64,000 nt of DNA, taken from the NCBI GenBank assembly GCA_022601645.1, contig JAJACH010000001.1, forward strand, positions 310,001 through 374,000, in the 5' to 3' direction. The notes beneath the pieces were generated by a model. It made no database searches. It saw nothing but the letters and a program-made list of their open reading frames with translations, and was not told where the DNA came from. Numbering within the stretch: position 1 is the first letter of the stretch; every line of letters begins with the position of its first letter. The stretch comes from Chlamydiia bacterium. GTDB taxonomy: Bacteria > Chlamydiota > Chlamydiia > Chlamydiales > Simkaniaceae. Both the position numbers and the translations under genes were made by a program. Below are positions 17,072 through 25,680 of this stretch, piece by piece.

Positions 17072-17473
17072 ATGGAACCGTATTTATTTGTGTTAAAGCA
17101 GGGCCAGCCGATCATGGAAACGCTGACGAAACATGTGGCAGAGAAAGGATGGAGTAGCTGCTCTGTTTCTGGCATTGGAGCTGTTGTTGATCCAGAAGTT
17201 GCTTTTTTCTTTGATGACACGAAAGACTATACATCTGAAATATGCTCAGGTCAGTATGAGGTCATTTCAATCAATGGCAATGTCGCATGGTTTGAAGGAG
17301 AGCTAATGGCTCATCTCCATATTCTCCTCGGTGATGAGAAATATAAGACGTTCGGTGGCCATTTAATGGATGCGACAGTAGGACCTACTCTTGAGCTCAC
17401 TATCGTTCCAATGAAGGCAAAGTACGCGCGCAAATTTGATGAGGAAGTCGGTATTAAACTCATTCAACACTAG
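17072..17473 (+). CDS. PPC/DUF296-domain protein, soluble paralog
   Basis: The 133-residue single PPC domain has no anchor. LKQGQPIMETL, CSVSGIGAV, AHLHILLG and FGGHLMDATVGPTLELTIV align with the preceding gene. The ATG starts on the base after the upstream stop, and AGGAGG lies inside the upstream gene, so the two are translated together. The HxH pair suggests metal binding and trimer formation as in known PPC structures. Function unknown. The pair suggests one extracytoplasmic and one cytoplasmic form of the same protein. Confidence 0.85.
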   Translation: MEPYLFVLKQGQPIMETLTKHVAEKGWSSCSVSGIGAVVDPEVAFFFDDTKDYTSEICSGQYEVISINGNVAWFEGELMAHLHILLGDEKYKTFGGHLMDATVGPTLELTIVPMKAKYARKFDEEVGIKLIQH

Positions 17474-17489
17474 TTGTTGAATTATAAGC

Positions 17490-19214
17490 TTAAGTTTGGT
17501 GCTCCCATGCGAGGTAGAGTTCCTCGATTTGGGTTTCAATAAGAGCGATCTGCTTGCAGGTCGCTTCTAGATCTTTCGTTGTTTCTAAGGTGGCGGTAAG
17601 GGCTTTGAGCTCTGTTTCTTTTTTCTCGATGTCTCGTTCGATTTGACGCAGCAGTTTCTTGTCTTTTGGTGGCGTTTTTTTTGTTTTCTTTTCTTTTTGG
17701 GATTTGGGCTTTTGGGCGGTTTGCCACTGGTCAAAGCTTGAGTAAATTTCAGGCGTTTTTGCGTGGCCAAGACCGAGAAGAGTGGTGCAGGTGCGGTCGA
17801 GCATGCACCGGTCGTGGGTGATGAGAACGACGGCGCCAGGGAAGGTGCTCAGGCTCGACTCGAGGGTTTCAACGGTTGGGATGTCGAGGTCGTTTGTTGG
17901 TTCGTCGAGGAGGAGGAGGTCTGCTTTTTGGAGCATGAGGTGTGCGATGGCGATGCGCGCTCTTTCACCACCGGAGAGGCGTCCGAGTTGCATGTCGAGT
18001 ACTTCGGGGGCGAACAGGAAGCGGCGGCACCAGCCATTAACGTGGATTGATTGACCTTGGTAGTTAACAAAGTCTCCTGTGGGGGAGAGGGCTTCTCGGA
18101 GGGTGATGTTATCGGGGTGTTTGTTCCGGTGTTGATCAAAGTAGACGATGTTTAGACCGTCGGCGCTTTTTAGGGTGCCCTGTGTTTGGGAGAGCTCGCC
18201 GGCAAGAAGGCGGAGCAGCGTTGTTTTCCCTGAGCCGTTGGGACCCATGAGGCCCATTCGCGTGCCGGGCGAAAGGACGAAGTTTAGCCCTTGAAAGAGG
18301 GTCTTATTGCCCAATTCCATAGAGAGGTTATTGGCTGTAATGAGTTTTTGCGTTTCCCTTTCGCTGCTTGAAAAATTGATGCCTGCGCGCTGTTGTTTAT
18401 TCCGCTGTTTAAGATCGGCCAAGTCGCTAATTGCTTCATTGGCCCGTTCGATGCGTGAGCGGGATTTGGTGGTGCGTGCTTTTGGGGAGGTGCGGAGCCA
18501 CTCTTGTTCGCGGCGGGCCTCTCCAGCTTTTGACCGCTCTTGTTCAAGTTGGCCGGCTAGAAATTGTTCTTTTTTCTCGAGGAACTGGGTGTAGGGGCCA
18601 TCGACGTTAAACACGCCTTCGGGATAACTTGGGTCGATTTCAATGATGCGACTTGTGGCGTGAGAGAGAAAGTAGCGATCGTGGGAGACGAGGACATAGG
18701 TTGTGACTTCGCGTTTTAAAAACGTTTCAAGAAATAAAATCCCTTCTAAATCAAGGTGATTTGTCGGCTCATCGAGGAGAAGAACATCGGGGTTGAGAAG
18801 CATTTCCCGCGCGAGGCGTAAGCGTTTCTTCCAACCGCCTGAGAGGATCTTACTGGATGTTTCATCGCCTTTAAACCCGAGCTTTGTGAGCCACGTTTCA
18901 GCATGGCGCTGTTTTTCGTAGTCGGGTGTTTCATGGTCGTCTTTAAGACTTTCTAGGAGGTAGTTAAGAGGGGAGATGTCTTCCATCTCACACGTTTGGG
19001 GAAGGTAACCAATCTTGAGCCCGCCGCGTTTGACCACTTCACCTGAACTTGGGACTTCATCCTTTGCTAAAATCTTCAAGAAGGTGGATTTCCCTGAACC
19101 ATTTTGGCCAATGAGGCCGATCTTGTCGCCTTCAAAAACACTGACGGAGAGATCTTTGAAAAGTTTACGTGTGCCATATGATTTGGTTAGATCTTTCGTA
19201 TTTAAAAGCAGCAT
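17490..19214 (-). CDS. uup: ABC-F family ATPase (Uup-like)
   Basis: The 574-residue protein has two ATP-binding cassettes and no membrane segment. Cassette 1 has GQNGSGKST, LSGGWKKRLRLA and LLLDEPTNHLD; cassette 2 has GPNGSGKTT, LSGGERARIA and LLLDEPTNDLD. The linker between them is basic and helical, and a Lys-rich coiled coil follows at the C-terminus (about 500-570), as in Uup. ABC-F proteins act at the ribosome or on DNA structures during replication. The cdd1-like gene ends three bases upstream, so both are on one transcript. Confidence 0.88.
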   Translation of the reverse strand: MLLLNTKDLTKSYGTRKLFKDLSVSVFEGDKIGLIGQNGSGKSTFLKILAKDEVPSSGEVVKRGGLKIGYLPQTCEMEDISPLNYLLESLKDDHETPDYEKQRHAETWLTKLGFKGDETSSKILSGGWKKRLRLAREMLLNPDVLLLDEPTNHLDLEGILFLETFLKREVTTYVLVSHDRYFLSHATSRIIEIDPSYPEGVFNVDGPYTQFLEKKEQFLAGQLEQERSKAGEARREQEWLRTSPKARTTKSRSRIERANEAISDLADLKQRNKQQRAGINFSSSERETQKLITANNLSMELGNKTLFQGLNFVLSPGTRMGLMGPNGSGKTTLLRLLAGELSQTQGTLKSADGLNIVYFDQHRNKHPDNITLREALSPTGDFVNYQGQSIHVNGWCRRFLFAPEVLDMQLGRLSGGERARIAIAHLMLQKADLLLLDEPTNDLDIPTVETLESSLSTFPGAVVLITHDRCMLDRTCTTLLGLGHAKTPEIYSSFDQWQTAQKPKSQKEKKTKKTPPKDKKLLRQIERDIEKKETELKALTATLETTKDLEATCKQIALIETQIEELYLAWEHQT

Positions 19215-19217
19215 GGG

Positions 19218-19502
19218 TTAAAGCGATCCTTTACGAACGCGGCTCCAGTAGTACCACTGTTTTTTCTCTGGATCGAGGTTAGGATCTTTTGCTTGTTCGA
19301 TCGCGGCTTTAAATACGTCTTCAACACACGGGTCGTGTTTGACACCTGTTTTCTTGCAAAGTATCTCATAGAGTTCTCTTGGATCTTTGGTGCAAAGATC
19401 ATCAAGTGTGTTGATGCCTAAAATCTCAAAATCTTCTAGGGCGGCTTTTCCAATCGAAACGAGATCAGAAAGTTCTTGAGGAGGTGTGCGTTTTTTGTTC
19501 AT
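19218..19502 (-). CDS. Cdd1 / pathogenicity-locus HhH protein
   Basis: The 94-residue protein matches the small Cdd1 family (helix-hairpin-helix): LSDLVSIGKAALEDFEILGI, TKDPRELYEILCKKTG and DPCVEDVFKAAIEQA, ending in WYYWSRVRKG. The family is named from the C. difficile toxin locus; the molecular function is unknown, but the HhH fold suggests nucleic acid binding. It is three bases upstream of the ABC-F gene on the same strand, possibly an operon. Confidence 0.85.
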   Translation of the reverse strand: MNKKRTPPQELSDLVSIGKAALEDFEILGINTLDDLCTKDPRELYEILCKKTGVKHDPCVEDVFKAAIEQAKDPNLDPEKKQWYYWSRVRKGSL

Positions 19503-19605
19503 TACAAAGTCATTGTAGAGAATTTTGTCCTTGTAGGCAAATGGATTTGACTTTAACGAAACTTTATTTTAGGATCTCGCCTCATTCAAAAAAAAAGGAG
19601 TTACG

Positions 19606-20514
19606 ATGGCATTGAAATTAGGGTTCACACCAATGGCACAGGCAGGAATAGCCATGACAGCAGGAGGCATAGGTGCGTGGTATGGGACAACGGGTAGTCA
19701 AAAACGAGCATGCCTTGATGCTTGCCTCCCGCTCTATCGTAAAATAGGTGTTGAGCATTTGACTGATCATGATTTGCGTGAGGGGATGTGGGCAACGGCA
19801 CAAACCTTGTATAATGTCGCCGCCTCAGGGGTGCTTTTTTACATCCCCTACCAGATGATGCATAGGGGAGCTGGTGAAGCAATGAGCCGTCATATTCCCA
19901 AGGCGGTTATTCGAGGAGTGGCCGGTAACTTTGCCTCATTTTTGCCATTGCTTGTTTTTTATGGAGTTGCTGGTGTTGCCGTTCCAATAGTGCAAGATAA
20001 ATTCATGGGGCAGGGAAAGGAGCCTGAAGATGCTCTTAAACAAGCGCAAGGTGTTGTCATTTTAAGTGCTTCTCCTGGGGAACTTGCTCTTGAAATGGTT
20101 GGTTCTCAGGTTAGGCCTATGCAAGCAACTCTAGGTCTTGGGCTTATTGGGACTGCGCTTGTTGCAGCGCGTTTGACAGCAGGTGTTCTTGTCAACATGC
20201 AAGCGGTGACAAGTAAAGAGACAAAGACAGAGGCTGAAAAACAAGAACAATTCTTAAAAACGTGGGGGCTTACTTCGATTTTTCAATACGGAATTATTGG
20301 CGTGATGCAAGCAACGGATGCAAAAGCAGGACTTGCTGGAATGGGGCGTTATCTGGTTTCTGGTTCTGCCCTTCCGGGGGGTGGATCACCAGGTGTTGCT
20401 GCGGGTAAGTTTGCAAGCACGGTTGTACAAAGACTCATTTTTTCAAGAGTCTGGACTGATATGAGTAACACTGAACACGATGCACCCTGGGTTAACGGAA
20501 AGATTGAAGAGTAA
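19606..20514 (+). CDS. Hypothetical protein with several hydrophobic helices
   Basis: The 302-residue protein has about five moderately hydrophobic, Gly/Ala-rich segments (for example residues 12-24, 68-80, 103-122, 176-192), none strongly typical. It contains no known motif. ATG with AAGGAG upstream. It could be a membrane-inserting secreted protein; it lacks a Sec signal, and the Ala/Gly-rich helices resemble some chlamydial type III effectors. The next gene starts one base after its stop. Confidence 0.6.
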   Translation: MALKLGFTPMAQAGIAMTAGGIGAWYGTTGSQKRACLDACLPLYRKIGVEHLTDHDLREGMWATAQTLYNVAASGVLFYIPYQMMHRGAGEAMSRHIPKAVIRGVAGNFASFLPLLVFYGVAGVAVPIVQDKFMGQGKEPEDALKQAQGVVILSASPGELALEMVGSQVRPMQATLGLGLIGTALVAARLTAGVLVNMQAVTSKETKTEAEKQEQFLKTWGLTSIFQYGIIGVMQATDAKAGLAGMGRYLVSGSALPGGGSPGVAAGKFASTVVQRLIFSRVWTDMSNTEHDAPWVNGKIEE

Positions 20515-20515
20515 A

Positions 20516-20905
20516 ATGGCCTGTGCAACAGCGTTAAATGCCATTAGAGCGGCGCATGGAGTCACTAGCCATCATACTTTTTCTGTTGGATCGCATGCTG
20601 TAATCCTTTGTGATAAAAGCGGAAAAAGGGTGGGGTCGATGGCCTCTAATTTTGGATTTTTCAGTTATAGAGTAATGCGAATTTATGTTGATGAGTCCCA
20701 TAGAAACCAAGGTGTGGGAAGGCTTTTGCAAATTGAAACGGCATACTTTGCCAAATGTTCTGGCTATCGATACAAAATGCCATCGTCGCTGTTTTTTACA
20801 CCTTTAGGGCGAAGGCATTTTGAATTCTATCCTACTCAAGTGGACACTCTCTTGTTGGATAAAATGCATAAAGCAGAGCTAATGGCTGGTTTGGTTACTG
20901 AGTAG
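20516..20905 (+). CDS. GNAT-family N-acetyltransferase
   Basis: The start is placed at 20516, right after the upstream stop, giving 129 residues. The acetyl-CoA motif is IYVDESHRNQGVGRLL near residues 60-75, followed by LFFTPLGRRHFEFYP, which fits motif B with a Phe/Tyr. This is a small cytoplasmic acetyltransferase of unknown substrate, co-transcribed with 19606-20514. The upstream in-frame ATG at 20480 would overlap the previous gene and adds nothing to the domain. Confidence 0.75.
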   Translation: MACATALNAIRAAHGVTSHHTFSVGSHAVILCDKSGKRVGSMASNFGFFSYRVMRIYVDESHRNQGVGRLLQIETAYFAKCSGYRYKMPSSLFFTPLGRRHFEFYPTQVDTLLLDKMHKAELMAGLVTE

Positions 20906-20945
20906 AGCTTTGACAAAATAGTGAGCACTTGATAGGAATGAGTGT

Positions 20946-21443
20946 ATGAAGATTCTTTTTGCTCTCTGTTTAATTCCTCTTGCTCTTTTTTCTTATAGCC
21001 GTAGCACTTATTGCTTTGATGGGAAAAAGCTCAATTTTTCTGAGAAAGAATGGAAAAAGCGATTAACTGCTGAAGAATTCTCTGTGATGAGAGGAGGAAA
21101 AGAGGAAGCGCCTGATACGGGTAAATTCGTCAATTATACGAAAGAAGGTCTTTATGAATGTGCAGCGTGTGATTTGGTGCTTTTTAATTCGAAGGCAAAA
21201 ATAGCTCCTGAAGATGGCTATGCGACGTTTACTCATCCCATTTGTCCTGCCAATGTAGATCATGGAAATAGGTTTCACAGGTGGTCAAATGCTAAGTTTG
21301 TCACGTGTGCACGCTGCGGTGCTAAGCTTGGGACGATCCACTATGAGCCAGATGCTCATTATCGGATTTTTTCGATTTCTCTCGAATTTTCTCCCGATGG
21401 GCGGCCCGGCGCTGCCGATGTAGAACTCGGGGGTCTGCGTTGA
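20946..21443 (+). CDS. Exported MsrB-like protein lacking the catalytic Cys
   Basis: The 165-residue protein has a signal peptide (MKILFALCLIPLALFSYS), then a MsrB fold: LTAEEFSVMRGGKEEAPDTGKF, zinc pairs CAAC and CARC, and AKLGTIHYEP. In MsrB the catalytic Cys sits in R(Y/H)C(V/I)NS.SL; here the same place reads HYRIFSISL, so Cys is replaced by Arg. GWPSF reads GYATF. Methionine sulfoxide reductase activity is therefore unlikely. The 3' 122 bases overlap rlmN on the other strand, including the altered active-site region. A binding or structural role is possible. Confidence 0.8.
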   Translation: MKILFALCLIPLALFSYSRSTYCFDGKKLNFSEKEWKKRLTAEEFSVMRGGKEEAPDTGKFVNYTKEGLYECAACDLVLFNSKAKIAPEDGYATFTHPICPANVDHGNRFHRWSNAKFVTCARCGAKLGTIHYEPDAHYRIFSISLEFSPDGRPGAADVELGGLR

Positions 21444-22461
21444 TTTCAGACTCTCTTTTTGCGGCGAGTTGACCGCATCCACCTGACACATCTGTTCCTT
21501 TACTGTAGCGTACGGGCGCGGGGATCGATCTTTCCGTGAGATATAGTTGGAAGGCGCGAATGCTTTCAGCGGTTGATGGACGCATTTCAATACCCGGAAA
21601 GTGGTTGATCGGGATGAGATTTACTTTAGCCTTGATACCGTGCAGGAATTTAACAAGGGCTTTCGCATCTTTGATCGAGTCGTTTTCCCCTTCAATAAGG
21701 ACGTATTCAAAGGTAATCCCATAGCGAGAGGGAGCGGGGTAGTTTTCAAGCGCCTTTTTAAGATCTGCGAGGGGATATTTGCGGTTGATTGGCATCATGG
21801 CTGAGCGCTTTTCATCGATTGCAGAGTGGAGCGAAATGGCTAAGCGTACGGGGACATCGTGGCCAAGCTTGTTGATTTCAGGGATAAGGCCTGATGTTGA
21901 AACGGTTACTCGCGATTGAGCCAAGCTTAAACCTTTGTGATCGATCATCGTGCGGCATGCTTTAACCACCTCATCGTAGTTATCAAGGGGCTCGCCCATT
22001 CCCATGAAGACGATGTTGGTAACGCGGCTCTCTCCAAGCTGATTAGCAAGGATAATTTGGTAGAGGATTTCACCAGAGGTTAAGCTGCGCTTTAATCCCA
22101 TTTTTCCCGTCTGGCAAAACGTGCAGCCAATGCGGCAGCCGACTTGCGAACTGATACAAAGTGTGGTCCGATTTTTGTACGGCATAAGCACCATTTCAAT
22201 CAGGTGGTTATCGAGAGTCTTTAAAAGAATTTTTTCACTTAAATCTTGGGATTTTAGGTGCGCTTCAATCTCCCACCCTTTCCAAGAAAAATCTTCAAGG
22301 AGGGCCTGCTTTTTCTCTTTAGACAGGTTAGTGTAGGATTCTGGGTCAAGGTTGTTTTTGACATAGAGCCATTCGTAGACCTGCTTGCCTACAAAGGGTG
22401 CAAACCCTCTTTTTTTTGCCCAAGCCTGCCACTCTTCAGGGGATAGATTTAACGCTTCCAT
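21322..22461 (-). CDS. rlmN: 23S rRNA (adenine-C2)-methyltransferase RlmN
   Basis: The 379-residue protein is a radical SAM enzyme with cluster motif CRIGCTFC (Cys 109, 113, 116), the methyl-carrier context TLCISSQVGC, GMGEPLDN and the C-terminal SGGCGQLA. It methylates A2503 of 23S rRNA and A37 in some tRNAs. The tail after GCGQLA is about 46 basic residues and is antisense to the MsrB-like gene. The tail may be a consequence of gene overlap. Start ATG at 22461. Confidence 0.92.
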   Translation of the reverse strand: MEALNLSPEEWQAWAKKRGFAPFVGKQVYEWLYVKNNLDPESYTNLSKEKKQALLEDFSWKGWEIEAHLKSQDLSEKILLKTLDNHLIEMVLMPYKNRTTLCISSQVGCRIGCTFCQTGKMGLKRSLTSGEILYQIILANQLGESRVTNIVFMGMGEPLDNYDEVVKACRTMIDHKGLSLAQSRVTVSTSGLIPEINKLGHDVPVRLAISLHSAIDEKRSAMMPINRKYPLADLKKALENYPAPSRYGITFEYVLIEGENDSIKDAKALVKFLHGIKAKVNLIPINHFPGIEMRPSTAESIRAFQLYLTERSIPAPVRYSKGTDVSGGCGQLAAKRESEINADPRVLHRQRRAAHREKIREKSKKSDNEHLAHSGSSQA

Positions 22462-22522
22462 AGTGGGCCTGAGTATAGCGTTTTTTGTCCTAAAAAATCC
22501 ATGTATAGTTTATCCTTTGGCC

Positions 22523-22963
22523 ATGGAAAGAAAATCATTTTATCATATCGGCATTGCCGTACGTACGACGAATGAAAATAGTAAAGCAATGACTGACATT
22601 GGTCAGCTTTGGGAGCGCTTTTTCAAGGAAGATCTTGCAAGCAAGATTCCAAATAAAACAAAGGCTGGGATTACTTGCCTTTACACAGACTATGAAGGAG
22701 ACTTCATGAAGCCCTACACATGTATCTTAGGGATGCAGGTGGAGAATTTAGACGAGATTCCTGAAGGAATGGTTGGAACAAATGTTAATGGTGGTCACTT
22801 CAAAGCTTTTGAGACAAAAGCCGATCAGGTTGGCGCAAAATGGGGCGATATTTGGCAAACCGATTTAAATCGCAACTACGATTGCGATTACGAAATCTAC
22901 GATCCTGCTGGGCAAACCCCGAGTGAAATAGATGTGGGAATCCACATCGGTCTAGAGACATGA
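22523..22963 (+). CDS. GyrI-like / AraC effector-binding domain protein
   Basis: The start is placed at 22523 (MERKSFYHIGIAVRTTNEN); the frame upstream runs into rlmN. The 146-residue protein is a stand-alone GyrI-like domain: LWERFFKEDLASKIPNK, GITCLYTDYEGDF, LGMQVENLDEIPEGM and a C-terminal YEIYDPAGQTP. Such domains bind or hydrolyse small cyclic molecules or inhibit gyrase. It overlaps the next gene by 4 bases (ATGA), implying co-translation with the YjdF homolog. Confidence 0.85.
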   Translation: MERKSFYHIGIAVRTTNENSKAMTDIGQLWERFFKEDLASKIPNKTKAGITCLYTDYEGDFMKPYTCILGMQVENLDEIPEGMVGTNVNGGHFKAFETKADQVGAKWGDIWQTDLNRNYDCDYEIYDPAGQTPSEIDVGIHIGLET

Positions 22964-23382
22964 TGCAGATCAAGGCGACCATATACTTAGAGAAAGCCTA
23001 TTTTGTGGGTAGCTTTGAGCGGACGGATAAGGGGGGATATACGGTTGCAAGGCATATCTTTGGGGGAGAACCCTCTGACCAAGATGTCTACGATTTTGTC
23101 TTAGAACACTATCACACTCTAAATTTTGGCCCGAAAAAAACGTTTGAGCTGACCATCAAACGGGTGAACCCCAAGCGGCTGCAACGAGAAGTCAAAAAAG
23201 AGATGGAACGGGTTAAAAAAGAGTCAAAGCCAAGTACACTTGCCCAAGATTACATGCGCGAAGAGCTAGAGCGGAATAAGAAAGCAAAAAAAGCCTCAAA
23301 AAGCGCTCTCAAACAGGAAAGGGCTGAAAGACACTTTGAGCAAAAAAGTGCCAAGCGCAAAGAAAAAAGACGAGGACACTAG
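22960..23382 (+). CDS. yjdF: YjdF family protein (DUF2992)
   Basis: The 140-residue protein has the YjdF N-terminal domain (ATIYLEKAYFVGSFER, YTVARHIFGGEPSDQDVYDFVLE) and a very basic, coiled Lys/Arg-rich tail from about residue 70. In Firmicutes yjdF genes are preceded by a riboswitch binding azaaromatic compounds; none can sit here because the gene overlaps its upstream neighbour by 4 bases. Its function is unknown. Its stop overlaps the next GTG start (TAGTG). Confidence 0.85.
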   Translation: MMQIKATIYLEKAYFVGSFERTDKGGYTVARHIFGGEPSDQDVYDFVLEHYHTLNFGPKKTFELTIKRVNPKRLQREVKKEMERVKKESKPSTLAQDYMREELERNKKAKKASKSALKQERAERHFEQKSAKRKEKRRGH

Positions 23383-24125
23383 TGCAAAGTCAAGGCGTTG
23401 TGATCGGTGTCGATATCAAGCAAGAATGGCTTCTGCCGTGGTTTTTTAACCACTATGAACAGCACAATCAGCTCCCCGTTGCCATTGCTGATTTCGGCAT
23501 GAGCAAAAAAGCGCGCTCCTGGTGTGAAAAAAAAGGTCACTACTTTCAACTCTTGCCCTCAAACTATCAGTGTCCTAAAGAGCATATCTGCCCTGAAAAA
23601 CGTCAACAGTGGGAAGACGATTTCGGCACGGGTATCTGGCGCCTACGGGAAGCTTTTTTGCAAAAACCCAAGGCTTTACTTGAAGGGCCGTTTGAACAAG
23701 GCATATGGATTGACATCGATTGCAAGGTAGAAGGGAATATCGAGCCTTTGCTGAACTGTTTAACGTTTGGTGTAGAGCTTGCTCTAGCACCTGATGCGAG
23801 TGAGAACGGGGAACAGGTCAAACATTATAGCTCTGGCGTGATTGTGTATCAAAAACAGGCCCCCATTCTCCAAGCGTGGCTGGCGCGAATTAAAAAAGAC
23901 GATGCCCTTTTTCTAGGAGATCAGCTCTATTTATCAGATGTCATTGAAAACAATGAGCCACTTATTTTTAAAATGCCTTCGATCTATAATTGGCATCGAC
24001 GGGCTGGAGAAAATAAAGACGCTATGATTACCCATTTTGGTGGAGGGCTTGGGAAAATAGAAATCGTCAAAAGTCTCCCAGAAAGCTACTTTGAAGAGCT
24101 GGGCTTACCATATATCCAAGTGTAG
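23382..24125 (+). CDS. Glycosyltransferase-like protein (GT-A fold)
   Basis: The 247-residue protein starts at a GTG overlapping the yjdF stop. It has a nucleotide-sugar type fold: GIWIDIDCKVEGNI near residue 110 looks like the DxD metal motif, GDQLYLSDVI near 187 fits the downstream acceptor region, and ITHFGGG near 227 is close to the C-terminal His of GT8-like enzymes. I call it glycosyltransferase-like, probably cytosolic. Its last 40 bases overlap the convergent methyltransferase. Co-translation with GyrI-like and YjdF genes is unexplained. Confidence 0.6.
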   Translation: MQSQGVVIGVDIKQEWLLPWFFNHYEQHNQLPVAIADFGMSKKARSWCEKKGHYFQLLPSNYQCPKEHICPEKRQQWEDDFGTGIWRLREAFLQKPKALLEGPFEQGIWIDIDCKVEGNIEPLLNCLTFGVELALAPDASENGEQVKHYSSGVIVYQKQAPILQAWLARIKKDDALFLGDQLYLSDVIENNEPLIFKMPSIYNWHRRAGENKDAMITHFGGGLGKIEIVKSLPESYFEELGLPYIQV

Positions 24126-24676
24126 TCGTGCCCTAATAGGACCTCATCACCGAAAGCCTCGTCAACTGCTTGCACAACGCCTGGGAAATTCACATGATCA
24201 TAGTCATGCCCTGTGATCAATCCTCCAGGTTTGACCTTTTTAGACCAAAGTGCGATATCCTCTTTCACCGACTCATAACTGTGATTGCCATCGATGAAAA
24301 CTAAGTCGAACTCTTCGTCAATCGTTTGGGCTGCATCAAAACTTGTCATCTTGTGAATCGAGATATTAGGATCACCTCCAAACGTTTCTTGAACATGCTG
24401 GTAGGCATTGTCATAATCGATCTGGTGATCGGACATGGGCCCTGCCTCATCAGTAAGATATTCATCATAGGCAAGCCACGGATCTATTAAGTGAAGCTTA
24501 GCTTCTGGAAACAAAATACTAAACGCCATTGAAGCATCACCGCGGAAAACCCCCACCTCTGCCATCCGACGAACGTCCAAGCCTCTTGTATTCGCAATGA
24601 GCTTGATGTAGGTCACGCGGTACTTGCAGCCATTTAAAAAGACAATGTCATGCCAAGAAAGATCAATGTTATTCAT
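24086..24676 (-). CDS. Class I SAM methyltransferase (Methyltransf_24-like)
   Basis: Start placed at 24676 (MNNIDLSW), with AGGA at 8-base spacing; in-frame ATGs at 24685 and 24739 are alternatives. The 196-residue protein has MAEVGVFRGDAS (SAM motif I), LIDPW, DLVFIDGNHSYESVKEDI and GHDYDH. This group includes sugar and antibiotic O-methyltransferases. It is cytoplasmic, unlike the three signal-bearing relatives in this window. Convergent 40-base overlap with the GT-like gene suggests a pair acting on glycans, as inference. Confidence 0.8.
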   Translation of the reverse strand: MNNIDLSWHDIVFLNGCKYRVTYIKLIANTRGLDVRRMAEVGVFRGDASMAFSILFPEAKLHLIDPWLAYDEYLTDEAGPMSDHQIDYDNAYQHVQETFGGDPNISIHKMTSFDAAQTIDEEFDLVFIDGNHSYESVKEDIALWSKKVKPGGLITGHDYDHVNFPGVVQAVDEAFGDEVLLGHDYTWIYGKPSSSK

Positions 24677-24779
24677 TCTTCGCATCCTATCGGGGGATTT
24701 TGCATTTGTAAAGGGGTTTGACCAAAAAAATTCTATCACCTAACCTGACCCTTTTCAAATTCTACGAAAGGATCATTTT

Positions 24780-25637
24780 ATGAAGTACGTGAGCATTTTG
24801 ATCGCGATGGTATCAATGTGTTTTGCGGGCGGGGAAAAACAGTTTTTTGAGGAGAATGGTTACCTTTGGGTGAAGGGATTTTTCTCGGGCGATCAAGTCC
24901 AAATGCTACAAGAGTGGGCAACGGATATGCACAACGAAGCCCTTAATCAACTTGCAGGTGAAGATTCAAACGATCTCATTGTCGTACCTGAATCAAAAGA
25001 TCCCAAGAAAGTGTGCCGAGTTGAGGATATGCTCAGCATCTACCCAGAATTTCAAGCTTTTGTAGAAGAACTTATCACCCCTTATATCGATGATCTCATT
25101 GGAGAGGCAACCGTTACATTTAAGGATAAACTCAACTTCAAATGGCCAGGCGGTGGCGCCTTCATGCCTCACCAAGACTACCCAGCCTTCGCTTTTTTTA
25201 CGCCAAAAGAACACATCAATGCAATGATTTGCGTTGATCCTGCAAATCTTGAGAACGGCTGCTTACAAATCGCTAAATCCTGGAAACAAACCTTTTCAGA
25301 AAATGAAGAAGTGGACCAACAGGCTCTAGATAGGGGAATGGCAATTTTACCCTACATTGAAGGTGGATCAGAACATGGTGCAATCAAGCCTCCCTTTGTA
25401 AAAAAGATCACATGGATCCCCCTTGAAGCACAAGCAGGGGACCTGGTGCTTTTTACCTCTTATGTCCCGCATTTTTCTGAAACAAACACCTCCAATTGCT
25501 CACGTCGAGCCATGTTCTTAACCTACAATAAACTTGCAGACGGAGAACATCGGGTGAACTACTACCTAAAAAAGCGCTCTGATCCGAGCAACCCCATTTT
25601 CCATTTTGGAACGCCCACAAAAGCGCGCGGAAAATAA
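24780..25637 (+). CDS. Exported phytanoyl-CoA dioxygenase (PhyH) family protein
   Basis: The 285-residue protein has a short signal peptide (MKYVSILIAMVSMCFAGG). The PhyH fold follows directly: FFEENGYLWVKGFFSGDQV, the iron-binding HQD in MPHQDYPAF near residue 127, NAMICVDPANLENGCLQ, and the distal His and Arg in VPHFSETNTSNCSRRAM. PhyH enzymes are Fe(II)/2-oxoglutarate hydroxylases and are normally cytoplasmic. All metal ligands are present, so it could be active where 2-oxoglutarate is available, such as in host cytosol. Confidence 0.85.
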   Translation: MKYVSILIAMVSMCFAGGEKQFFEENGYLWVKGFFSGDQVQMLQEWATDMHNEALNQLAGEDSNDLIVVPESKDPKKVCRVEDMLSIYPEFQAFVEELITPYIDDLIGEATVTFKDKLNFKWPGGGAFMPHQDYPAFAFFTPKEHINAMICVDPANLENGCLQIAKSWKQTFSENEEVDQQALDRGMAILPYIEGGSEHGAIKPPFVKKITWIPLEAQAGDLVLFTSYVPHFSETNTSNCSRRAMFLTYNKLADGEHRVNYYLKKRSDPSNPIFHFGTPTKARGK

Positions 25638-25680
25638 AAGTTTTTGAGGTAATTATTGGGGGGGAGTACTATGAAACAAA

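Noticed and set aside
17763-18054. Plus-strand frames inside the ABC-F gene
   Set aside because: The reverse-strand ABC-F motifs are unambiguous; the plus frames are shadows.
25638-25680. Fluoride riboswitch before crcB
   Set aside because: Only 43 bases separate the genes and the crcB riboswitch core is not seen.
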